Shown: positions 1-6,755 of the stretch, in pieces | Layout: each line of letters opens with the position of its first letter | How positions within the stretch are numbered: position 1 is the first letter of the stretch | NCBI GenBank assembly: GCA_038204465.1 | Contig: JBBRCX010000098.1 | Span: forward strand, 1-16,863 | Length of the DNA: 16,863 bases | Source: JBBRCX01 sp038204465 | GTDB lineage: Bacteria > Planctomycetota > Phycisphaerae > Tepidisphaerales > Tepidisphaeraceae | Reading direction: 5' to 3' | Notes under the pieces: generated by a model | The model's input: the letters and a program-made list of their open reading frames with translations, nothing else | What the model was told of the DNA's origin: nothing | Databases searched by the model: none | Made by a program: the position numbers and the translations under genes

Positions 1-618
1 GGCCTGGAGATTGTACCCGAGCTGAACGCTCGCGGGGGGCACATCCGCATCCGGGCCGTTGAGCTGATAGAAGTGGCGCGGAAGGATTTCCTGGCCCGGG
101 AGCCCGGCGGTCGAGGGACCGCTGCTCACGAACACCGAGAACCCAAAGCCCGGGCTGGAATAGCCGAGCGGGTTGGTGTCGCGATAAGCGAACACGAAAT
201 CGTTCGGAAGCACTGTGCCGGTGAAGTCAAAGCAGAGGGACTGCTCCGTGTTACGGGTGCTGCCGCCACCGTTGTAGTTGCTGCCGGTGAAGGTCGTGCT
301 GTTGTTAAAGGCAGTCGCGAAGGGCGTGCCGTGTGGCTGACCGGTGATATCGGCAACATACAGGTCGACCTGGACGTTCGGCGAGTAGGTTGCCGCATCG
401 TAGGTGAAAAAGCCGAAGTCGATGTAGATCTGCGGATTGATTGTTCCGCCGAGGCCCGTGACTTCGTCGCCGTACGCGTACGCCGCATTACCGGCCTGCT
501 GGATGAACCCGTTCGTGCCCGCCGGGCCCGGAACGACTTCATAAACCGTCTGGGCGAACGTCTGCTCGCCCATCAGAGCGGCAGCGCCCGCAAGAGCTGC
601 CATACTAAGCTTCTTCAT
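1..618 (-). CDS. Secreted protein, 5' part only (probable PEP-CTERM-type exported protein)
   Basis: An open frame of 206 codons starts at the ATG at 618-616 and runs off the left edge without a stop, so the C-terminus is not visible. The start is supported by a strong Shine-Dalgarno match (AAGAGGAG, 625-632) six bases upstream. The N-terminus is a typical Sec signal peptide: MKK, then an Ala/Leu-rich core, then a likely cleavage site at TFA-QT near residue 22. The mature part is rich in Gly, Thr, Asn, Phe and Tyr with predicted beta-strand character (segments such as NPQIYIDFGFFTYDAA and VQVDLYVADITG), and it has only one cysteine in the visible part. This looks like the beta-sandwich exported proteins that often carry a C-terminal PEP-CTERM sorting tail in planctomycetes, but the tail would lie outside the window. 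No enzymatic motif is recognised. Confidence 0.8.
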   Translation of the reverse strand, partial: MKKLSMAALAGAAALMGEQTFAQTVYEVVPGPAGTNGFIQQAGNAAYAYGDEVTGLGGTINPQIYIDFGFFTYDAATYSPNVQVDLYVADITGQPHGTPFATAFNNSTTFTGSNYNGGGSTRNTEQSLCFDFTGTVLPNDFVFAYRDTNPLGYSSPGFGFSVFVSSGPSTAGLPGQEILPRHFYQLNGPDADVPPASVQLGYNLQA

Positions 619-1078
619 GATCCACTCCTCTTGAGAAAAACTTCTAAATGCCTCCCGAACGCCGTGAGGCGGCCTCCCACACACTGAGAGGCATTCAATC
701 GCTGGATTTAAGAGACCAACCGGTTACGACAGGCAGAGCTGTCGAACCAACTTCCGAGACGGGTTACGAAATCGCTTAGGGGGCCAACCCCTACCACCGT
801 CATCTATTTACGCACACCGTCTGCGCCTAACTTATCACGGTATTGGTGCCGGTCAACACTTTTGTTTGAAAAAGCGAGATTTTTTTGCAAGCTTCACGAT
901 CAATATAACTCATTATTTCATATGAATTTGAGGCAGAAGACCCTGATTTTAGCGGGTGGTTTCGGCCACAGCCGCTTCGAAGAACTGGGGAAATTTCACT
1001 GAAAATGAGTGCGACACGACGCGGTGTGATGACGAGCGGCGCCCCGCTTCGATCGTCGCGACCAATTTCTCGTTAGTT
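619..1078. other. Gene-free spacer, partly AT-rich
   Basis: No supported gene lies here; the short open frames have no start signals or recognisable protein. About 840-960 is clearly more AT-rich than the rest of the window and has A/T runs. On the minus strand a -35-like TTGACC (851-856) follows this tract, which could act as an upstream A/T element for the 1-618 gene, but no convincing -10 lies 16-18 bases downstream. The hairpin at 647-695 is listed separately. No clear terminator for the 1079-2383 gene was found. Confidence 0.5.
647..695 (-). promoter_or_regulatory. Structured 5' leader (nested inverted repeat) upstream of the 1-618 gene
   Basis: A perfect 8-bp inverted repeat, AATGCCTC at 647-654 and GAGGCATT at 688-695, encloses two mutually exclusive inner stems: GCCG/CGGC at 661-664/670-673 and GAGG/CCTC at 666-669/73-76 of the same stretch. 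In the transcript of the 1-618 gene the structure would end 28 bases upstream of the ATG, just before the ribosome-binding site. There is no T-run on the minus strand after it, so it is not a classical terminator. A regulatory or mRNA-stabilising role is inference. Confidence 0.4.
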
Positions 1079-2383
1079 TCATCTTTGGTACGGATGCATT
1101 GCTTTCGTGTTGAGTTCCGAGGGTGGCCGCCAGCCTCCATCTGTCCGGTAGGAGATCTTGAGGAAGGGCGTGAGCACCACCTTCCCCCCGTTGTGCTTGG
1201 ACGTCAGGGCGGCGTCGAGGGTGCCGCTGCTCAGCAGGGTCCGATCGGCCGGCCATGATGGACGGCCGGTGACGACCATGTCCTCGATGCCTTTCATCTG
1301 CCAGTCGAAGCGAATGCGGTCGTGATGCGCTTCGCCGGCCAGAAGGGCGCCGGCGGTGCTGCCGTTCTGGTAGCGCCAGGCGGCGGACCAGCCGGCGGTG
1401 AGGCCATTGAGCGTGAACAGATTCACGCGAAGGCCATCGGAATAATCGATCACGAACAGCACCGGCTCGGGAACCAGGTCGGCGGGAGATTTGCCCTCGG
1501 CGGGTTTGGCGCCGACTTTTTCCAACGCGATCGCCAATAGCTGCGGGTCATACTCCTTGCCGGCCGCGTCCCAGACGGCCCTGCCGGTGAGGCAGCGTAC
1601 TTGTTTGATGCCGGTCTCGCCGCCCTTTCGGCGTTCGGCCAGCGCCTGGGTCATCTCCATCCCGTGGAAGCCGTAGCCGCTGAGCGTGTGGTATGAAACG
1701 CCGACGATCTCTTTGAGCGCGGCGCCCTGTTCCACGTTGGTCTCGGTCGCGAGCAGGCACAGCGGCAGACTGGAGCCGGCCATCAGCGGGATATTCAGTT
1801 GTTTGGCGGTGTCGTAGATCCACTGCGAGTCCTCGTGCGTGTCGGCGAGATGCTTGTCGATGAAGACAGGGACGACGCGTCCACTCGCCTTGAAGACCTT
1901 GATGCATTCGTCAAACAGACGCCGATGCGGGTAGATAACTTGCCCCGTATCAGATTCCGGATAGGGCGCCCACTCGGTTGAGATGAGCACGCCGTCGACG
2001 GTGAGTTTCCCGGTGCCGAGGGTGAGGGCTTCTGCGACATTCGGGGCGATGCGAAAGCCGTAATCCTTTGCATACTTCGCGCTCAGGTCGCGCTCGGTGG
2101 GTTTATCGCGATAGACCGAAGCCACGGCGAGTTGCGAAGGAAGGCCTTTGCCATCGCGGGTGTAGGTTTGAAAGATACGGGTGAATAATTCGTCGGGATG
2201 GGAGCCTTTGAACCAGTCAGCGACAAGCAGCGCGACTTTCTTTTGCGCCGCCGGCTGAGGGGCCGCGGGATGGATCGCCGGCGCACTCTGCGCCCATGTG
2301 CCGCCTGCAGCGACCGCGAGCCACAGCAGAGACAGGAGGATGGGCATTCCACGCAGCGAAGGTTTCATGGCGGGAGGAATCAT
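1079..2383 (-). CDS. Secreted conserved protein of unknown function
   Basis: The gene encodes 434 residues. The start is the ATG at 2383, or the ATG five codons later (2368), which gives a more typical signal peptide (MKPSLRG, then a hydrophobic stretch, then a likely cut after TWA). Neither start has a clear Shine-Dalgarno. After a Pro/Ala-rich linker the mature protein begins with a Rossmann-like strand (KKVALLVADWF) and has segments of the type VDGVLISTEW, VVPVFIDKHLA, NIPLMAGSSLP and VSYHTLSGYGFHGMEMTQ, which read as alternating strands and helices. From memory such proteins are found in planctomycetes, Verrucomicrobia and Acidobacteria and resemble the sugar-dehydrogenase (Gfo/Idh) periphery, but the family has no assigned reaction that I can name. 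It is transcribed divergently from the TolB-like gene, with 81 bases between the start codons. Confidence 0.8.
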   Translation of the reverse strand: MIPPAMKPSLRGMPILLSLLWLAVAAGGTWAQSAPAIHPAAPQPAAQKKVALLVADWFKGSHPDELFTRIFQTYTRDGKGLPSQLAVASVYRDKPTERDLSAKYAKDYGFRIAPNVAEALTLGTGKLTVDGVLISTEWAPYPESDTGQVIYPHRRLFDECIKVFKASGRVVPVFIDKHLADTHEDSQWIYDTAKQLNIPLMAGSSLPLCLLATETNVEQGAALKEIVGVSYHTLSGYGFHGMEMTQALAERRKGGETGIKQVRCLTGRAVWDAAGKEYDPQLLAIALEKVGAKPAEGKSPADLVPEPVLFVIDYSDGLRVNLFTLNGLTAGWSAAWRYQNGSTAGALLAGEAHHDRIRFDWQMKGIEDMVVTGRPSWPADRTLLSSGTLDAALTSKHNGGKVVLTPFLKISYRTDGGWRPPSELNTKAMHPYQR

Positions 2384-2464
2384 GTTGCGAGATTAAACGC
2401 GGCGGACGATGCTTCCAAGTGTGTGTGTGGCGCGGCACGACCCATCTTTCGACGGGCATAGCTC

Positions 2465-3589
2465 ATGATGATCTCCGCCGACGAGTCGCGGTTATCTGAC
2501 AGCCTCATCGGATATACCGAATTGAGCACGAATCTTTCTGGCGGTCGGCATGCGAACGTCAGCACCATGCGGGCGATGGTCGTGGGGTCGGATGGCTCGG
2601 GGCATCGGGCGCTGGCTGAAGCGCTGACGCGTGAGCCGGACAGTTGGACGCAGTTTGCGGGGTGGTCGCCTGACGGAGCAACCGCTGTTCTGGGGCGAGG
2701 ATGGGAGAGTCCCGCAAACGCGATGTGGGAGGAGAACCACAGGGAGTTTCGATTCAGCGCGGAGGGCTGGCTATATGACATGTGTCTCGTCGACACGGGT
2801 GACTGCAGCACGACGAATGTCACCGCAGTTGAGCGCGTCAGTTTCTACAACTCAGGGCTGTTCTTCTGGCCGGGGGATTCAGCGACGCTGGGATTCACGG
2901 CGCTGATCGACGGCAACTCGCACCCGTTCCGAATGGACCGGGATGGCGGGAACAAGCGTGACCTGACCAAGCAATCGAAGGAATTCGCGTACGGCTTTCG
3001 CGCATCTCCGGATGGAAAGCGGATTGCGTATCACAAGAGTTACCAGCTCTATATTGCGGAGAGGGACGGCTCGAATGCGCGGCAGGTGCAGACGGGGCAG
3101 CCGTTCAATTTTGGACCACAGTGGTCGCCGGATGGGGAGTGGGTGATGCTGCTGTGCGGAGAGCATTTCAACTGCCACCCGTACATCATGCGCGGTGACG
3201 GCAGCGGGTTGAGGAAGCTGGCGGACCGCGGCGGCTACGGCGGAGCGATGGAGTTTCTCGATGTTCCCGACTTTCACGGCGGCAGCAGCGACACGCCGGC
3301 CTGGTCGGCCGATGGACGCTCCGCATTTTACACGGCTTTGGTCGACAAAAGCGTGGAGTTGTTTCGCGTGTCGCTCGAGGGTAAGAGCGAACGACTCACC
3401 AAGACGCCCGCTGGGACGGTGCACTACCACCCGCAACCGTCGCCGGATGGGACGCGGCTGGTGTACGGTTCCAAACGGGACGGCGTGCGACAGCTATTCG
3501 TGATGCAATTGTCCGATCACTTCGAGCAGCGCGTTACGAATCTCAAGATGGGGAAGGCGGCGATCTGGCCGCACTGGCAACCGAAGTGA
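2465..3589 (+). CDS. TolB-like/PD40 beta-propeller protein
   Basis: The gene encodes 374 residues containing at least five PD40/TolB-type repeats recognised by their (W)S-x-DG turns: residues 67-71, 181-184, 220-224, 280-284 and 326-329. They are spaced as in a six- or seven-bladed propeller. The family binds proteins or ligands; some relatives are periplasmic or are fused to peptidases. There is no hydrolase domain here. An in-frame TAG at 2459-2461 lies directly before the first ATG (2465; a second ATG is at 2468), so no longer N-terminus is possible. The protein has no signal peptide, which is odd because similar planctomycete proteins are usually exported; loss of the leader or a cytoplasmic role are both possible. 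No good ribosome-binding site is visible. Conserved-looking stretches include FHGGSSDTP and HYHPQPSPDG. A substrate cannot be named. Confidence 0.85.
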   Translation: MMISADESRLSDSLIGYTELSTNLSGGRHANVSTMRAMVVGSDGSGHRALAEALTREPDSWTQFAGWSPDGATAVLGRGWESPANAMWEENHREFRFSAEGWLYDMCLVDTGDCSTTNVTAVERVSFYNSGLFFWPGDSATLGFTALIDGNSHPFRMDRDGGNKRDLTKQSKEFAYGFRASPDGKRIAYHKSYQLYIAERDGSNARQVQTGQPFNFGPQWSPDGEWVMLLCGEHFNCHPYIMRGDGSGLRKLADRGGYGGAMEFLDVPDFHGGSSDTPAWSADGRSAFYTALVDKSVELFRVSLEGKSERLTKTPAGTVHYHPQPSPDGTRLVYGSKRDGVRQLFVMQLSDHFEQRVTNLKMGKAAIWPHWQPK

Positions 3590-3616
3590 ATCAGGAAAGT
3601 GCCGACTTCGGTGGTG

Positions 3617-3816
3617 TCACTGACTGTTTTTGAACCGTCCCGCACTCGGGGCAGTGGTCGGGCGTGGCGGAGAGGCCGTAGACGCAGTTGTCGGCTGCGT
3701 CGCCTGTGTCGTGGCTTCTTCCTTCACGAGCACCCATGTCGGCAGGACGCGGCGTTCATGCTTGAAGGTAAGACCGGTCTGCCTGGAGATATTGGCAAGG
3801 ACTTCATCGACGAACT
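3617..3816 (-). pseudogene. C-terminal fragment resembling a TIGR03435-type protein
   Basis: In a different minus-strand frame from the sigma fragment, about 65 codons read QFVDEVLANISRQTGLTFKH followed by ERRVLPTWVLVKEEA, then a Thr/Pro/Ala-rich tail, to a stop at 3617-3619. The ordered part resembles the C-terminal end of TIGR03435 (DUF3738-like) proteins of Acidobacteria, Verrucomicrobia and planctomycetes, which end with a 'QTGL..K..K..V..lVV' pattern. Those proteins are around 200 residues or longer, so most of the body is gone. The assignment is tentative and rests on pattern memory. It directly abuts the sigma remnant, out of frame, which suggests an internal deletion. Confidence 0.4.
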
Positions 3817-4015
3817 GCGGCGGCGACGTCGGCCATTGGCTGGCCGCGGAAATATCGCAGCGCGATGAGGTCGCGGTCTTCGCGGCTGAGGCGGGATATC
3901 CCCTCGTCGAGCATGGGGGCGATTGCTTCCCAGGTGGGGGTTTCCTGCTTTTGTGCTTCGCGCCAAAGATAATTGTCGGCTTCAACGGGCTGGCGAATAG
4001 CCCCCAGACACGCGT
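3804..4015 (-). pseudogene. Remnant of an ECF sigma factor (region 4 fragment)
   Basis: One minus-strand frame reads approximately TWEAIAPMLDEGISRLSRED, then RDLIALRYFRGQPMADVAAAV, which matches the start of sigma region 4 in planctomycete-type ECF sigma factors (a Leu/Asp-rich helix, D-R-x-L-x-LRYF, then the first helix of the helix-turn-helix). The frame stops two residues after AAAV (stop at 3804-3806), so the DNA-recognition helix is missing. Region 2, needed for core and -10 binding, is also absent: upstream the reading enters the 5' end of the PhyH gene on the other strand. It has no start with a ribosome-binding site. It cannot be a functional sigma factor. The exact upstream limit is approximate. 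Confidence 0.6.
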
Positions 4016-4050
4016 GGTATCGCTCGATTTCCGGTAAACTCTCGACCACG

Positions 4051-4890
4051 ATGGCACATTTGAAGGCGGAGCAGCGGGAGCAATTCGATCGGGAGGGACA
4101 CGTCATTTTGCGCGGGTTTTTTGGCAGGGAGCACACCGACGATCTGCGCCGGCATGCGTTTGGGGTGCTGCGGAGCGTGAAGCGCGATACACCGGGGGTG
4201 GGCGGAGACCCATTCCAGGAGCGGGATGACGACGCGATGAACCCGAATCGCATCATCTACGTGAACGACATGCATTTGCACGACGATCGACTCGACGCGC
4301 ACCTGCGCGATGGGCGGCTGCTGGGGGCGGTGAGCGATTTGATCGGGACGGACATCGACGCGTATCAGGCGTGCACGATCACGAAGCCGGCGCGGAGCGA
4401 CTTCGAATATCACGGCTGGCACCAGGACGCGGCGGATTACGGCAAGCTCGCGAATATGAAGAACCTGGCGACGATCACGTATTTGTGTGACGTTGCGCCG
4501 GACGAGGGATCCACGTCGGTGGTTCCGCGGAGCCACCGCGGGCCGTTGCTGGAGCAAGTGCACACGGAAATTCCGGGGAAGTCGGTGAAGCGGCGGGTGT
4601 TGAAGGGATTTGAGGAATACGCGCCGCGCGCGATCACCCCCACCTTTGCGGCCGGGGACGTGCTGATCTTCAGTTCATGGCTGATGCACCGGGCGAACTC
4701 CAACCGGGCGGATGAATCGAAGATCGGTTTGATCAACGTGTACCAGTCACCCGACTGCATGGCGCCGGCCGGCAGCGGCGGACCGGATTATGACGCGATC
4801 GGACTGCCGCTGATGCGCGGCGGGCGAGTGCTGAGCCGGGAGGAAAGCCGGGCACTGCGGGGGAAAGCGGAGATGAGCGCCAGGGCGTAG
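4051..4890 (+). CDS. PhyH-family Fe(II)/2-oxoglutarate dioxygenase
   Basis: The gene encodes 279 residues of the phytanoyl-CoA dioxygenase superfamily, which couples 2-oxoglutarate decarboxylation to hydroxylation of small molecules. The iron triad is visible: H124 and D126 in GWHQDAADYG, and H213 in SSWLMHRANSN. The segment TYLCDVAPDEGSTSVVPRSH is the usual strand before the distal half (the family pattern of a long loop ending in G-S-H). The Arg that normally binds the 2-oxoglutarate carboxylate about 11 residues after the distal His is a Lys here (K224 in ADESKIGLINVY). The ATG at 4051 was chosen because the protein then begins in the normal helix (LKAEQREQFDREGHVIL); a 26-codon upstream extension is junk from the sigma remnant. 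It is followed after 84 bases by the GNAT gene. The substrate is unknown. Confidence 0.88.
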   Translation: MAHLKAEQREQFDREGHVILRGFFGREHTDDLRRHAFGVLRSVKRDTPGVGGDPFQERDDDAMNPNRIIYVNDMHLHDDRLDAHLRDGRLLGAVSDLIGTDIDAYQACTITKPARSDFEYHGWHQDAADYGKLANMKNLATITYLCDVAPDEGSTSVVPRSHRGPLLEQVHTEIPGKSVKRRVLKGFEEYAPRAITPTFAAGDVLIFSSWLMHRANSNRADESKIGLINVYQSPDCMAPAGSGGPDYDAIGLPLMRGGRVLSREESRALRGKAEMSARA

Positions 4891-4974
4891 GGGCCGGGCG
4901 AGCGCACACGAATTCTTCGGCTGCAGTTTGTAGATGAATCACGGCAGAAACATTTCAATGTTGAGCTGAATGGA

Positions 4975-5457
4975 ATGTCAGCGGCGGGTCGGATCCAGAT
5001 TCGGGATTGTCGGTCGGATGAACTGCAGCGCGCGAAATCGGTCTTCGACGCGGCGTTCTCGGCGATGGAGCGGGTGTATCGCTTTGTTGCAGAGGCCGGC
5101 ACGCGGCAGGAACGACGATTCAGCGAGGGTATCCGGTTGGTCGCGTTCGCGGACGCGCGAATGGTGGCCACAATGCAGTATCGGCTCGACGCGCGGCACA
5201 TCCATCTGCTCGGGCTGGCGGTGCTGCCGGACCACCAGCGACAGGGAATCGGACGTTCGCTGGTGGAGCACGCGGCTGCGCTCGCCCCCCTTCTCGGGCA
5301 CGACACGCTGGCTCTGGACACGATTGCGGAGGCTGGGCTCGTGCCGATGTTTGAGAAGTGGGGATTCACCGTTGATCGGCGCGAGGCGGCCGTCGATTGC
5401 GTGAGCGATGTTTTTGACGCGCTGCACGTGGTGAATCTAACTCGGAGCGTAAGGTGA
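4975..5457 (+). CDS. GNAT-family N-acetyltransferase
   Basis: The gene encodes 160 residues, the normal size of a single GNAT domain. Acetyl-CoA binding motif A is clear at about residues 81-100: a strand LLGLAVLPDH followed by the pyrophosphate loop Q-R-Q-G-I-G-R-S-L (Q/R-x-x-G-x-G/A). The later EKWGF (about residue 127-131) is the typical motif B end. The N-terminal IQIRDCRSDEL strand-helix start supports the ATG at 4975, although only a weak ribosome-binding site precedes it. It is on the same strand as the PhyH gene before it and tdh after it, so it may share a transcript with either. The acceptor cannot be told from the sequence; it could be a small amine, an antibiotic or a protein N-terminus. 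Confidence 0.85.
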   Translation: MSAAGRIQIRDCRSDELQRAKSVFDAAFSAMERVYRFVAEAGTRQERRFSEGIRLVAFADARMVATMQYRLDARHIHLLGLAVLPDHQRQGIGRSLVEHAAALAPLLGHDTLALDTIAEAGLVPMFEKWGFTVDRREAAVDCVSDVFDALHVVNLTRSVR

Positions 5458-5572
5458 GGAGGGGTTGGGCGTGGACAGACGAGTTATCCGGGATGCCCGT
5501 CTGCTCGCGGCGTGGCTTCCTGACCTGGACGCCCATCCACATGCTGAAGGTTCGCGCTGGAGAAAAGTGGCG

Positions 5573-6634
5573 ATGAAAACGATGAAGGCGCTGGTGAAGG
5601 CAAAACCCGGGGAAGGCCTGTGGCTCCAGGAGGTTCCGATCCCGGAGATCGGCATCAATGACGTGCTGATCGAAGTGCTGCGCACCGGCATCTGCGGGAC
5701 TGACGTCCACATTTACAACTGGGACGCCTGGGCGCAGAAAACGATCGTCGTCCCGATGGTCGTGGGCCACGAGTTCGTCGGGCGGATCGCGCGGATCGGC
5801 GCCAACGTCGAGGGGTTTCGGCCGGGCGATATCGTCAGCGGCGAGGGGCACGTGGTCTGCGGGCGCTGCCGCAACTGCCTCGCGGGCCGGCGGCACCTGT
5901 GCAAGGACACCAAGGGCGTCGGCGTGAACCGCGCCGGGGCCTTCGCGGAATACCTCGCCCTGCCAGTCACCAACGTCTGGCTTCACGACAGCGCCGACGG
6001 GAGCCACGCCTCGGGGATCGATCGCGACGTACAGGCGATCTTCGACCCGTTCGGCAACGCGGTGCATACCGCCCTGCGCTTCGACGTGCTGGGCGAGGAC
6101 GTGTTGATCACCGGCGCCGGGCCCATTGGCGGCATGGCCGCCGCGGTCGTGCGCCACGCCGGAGCACGCCACGTGGTCGTCACCGACCTAAACCCGTGGC
6201 GGCTGGAGTTGGCGAAGAAGCTGGGGGCGACCCGCGTCGTCGACGCGCGCTCCGAGAAACTTACCGACGTGCAGCGCGAGCTCGGGATGCGCGAAGGGTT
6301 CGACGTCGGCCTGGAGATGAGCGGCAGCGGCGCCGCCTTTCGCGACATGATCGCCAACCTCTGCCACGGCGGCAGGATCGCCATGCTCGGCATCCCAGAG
6401 CGGGAGATGGCCATCGACTGGAACACCATCGTCTTCAACATGCTCACCATTCAAGGCATCTACGGCCGCGAGATGTACGAAACGTGGTACAAGATGACCG
6501 TGATGCTCCAGTCCGGCCTGGACATCAGTCCGGTGATCACGCACCGCCTGCCGTACACCCAGTTCCAGCAGGGGTTCGACGTGATGCGCAGCGGCAAGAG
6601 CGGCAAGGTCGTGCTGACGTGGAAGGACGGCTAA
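5573..6634 (+). CDS. tdh: L-threonine 3-dehydrogenase
   Basis: The 353-residue product is a zinc-dependent medium-chain dehydrogenase that oxidises L-threonine with NAD+ to 2-amino-3-ketobutyrate in the cytoplasm. It matches the enterobacterial Tdh pattern almost block by block: ICGTDVHIYNWD with catalytic C41, PMVVGHE (H66, E67), the structural zinc loop with C96, C99, C102 and C110, FDPFGNAVHTAL, the nucleotide loop GAGPIG at 181-186, and the end block GIYGREM...ETWYKM. A short insertion (about residues 139-150, SADGSHASGIDR) makes it slightly longer than the E. coli enzyme (341). The ATG at 5573 is chosen for the GGAG at 5559-5562, ten bases upstream; a second ATG three codons on (5582) matches the E. 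coli start. The frame stays open upstream to 5465 but that part has no homology. kbl follows, completing the pathway. Confidence 0.95.
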   Translation: MKTMKALVKAKPGEGLWLQEVPIPEIGINDVLIEVLRTGICGTDVHIYNWDAWAQKTIVVPMVVGHEFVGRIARIGANVEGFRPGDIVSGEGHVVCGRCRNCLAGRRHLCKDTKGVGVNRAGAFAEYLALPVTNVWLHDSADGSHASGIDRDVQAIFDPFGNAVHTALRFDVLGEDVLITGAGPIGGMAAAVVRHAGARHVVVTDLNPWRLELAKKLGATRVVDARSEKLTDVQRELGMREGFDVGLEMSGSGAAFRDMIANLCHGGRIAMLGIPEREMAIDWNTIVFNMLTIQGIYGREMYETWYKMTVMLQSGLDISPVITHRLPYTQFQQGFDVMRSGKSGKVVLTWKDG

Positions 6635-6644
6635 AAAAGCCGTC
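6626..6644 (+). other. Small hairpin at the end of tdh
   Basis: GACGGCT (6626-6632) and AGCCGTC (6638-6644) form a perfect 7-bp stem with an A5 loop that overlaps the tdh stop codon (TAA at 6632-6634). No T-run follows on the plus strand, so it is unlikely to terminate transcription on its own. It may protect the tdh message or tune tdh/kbl expression; that is inference. Confidence 0.35.
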
Positions 6645-6755
6645 GCAGAAGCTTCCGGTTGCCGCTGGCAGCTTGTCGCCAGGGTTCCATTGCACTGCAG
6701 ACGCACGGGGGGAGAATCCGGCCCCGGTACCCGAATAGATCGAGGCGCCCTTCGT

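Noticed and set aside
851..880. Sigma-54 or sigma-70 promoter upstream of the 1-618 gene
   Set aside because: TTGACC lacks a convincing -10 at the right distance, and the GG-N10-GC pattern of sigma-54 sites is not met (GT replaces GC).
5465..5572. 36-codon N-terminal extension of tdh
   Set aside because: No Tdh family member has it, and GGAG plus ATG at 5573 fits the normal start.
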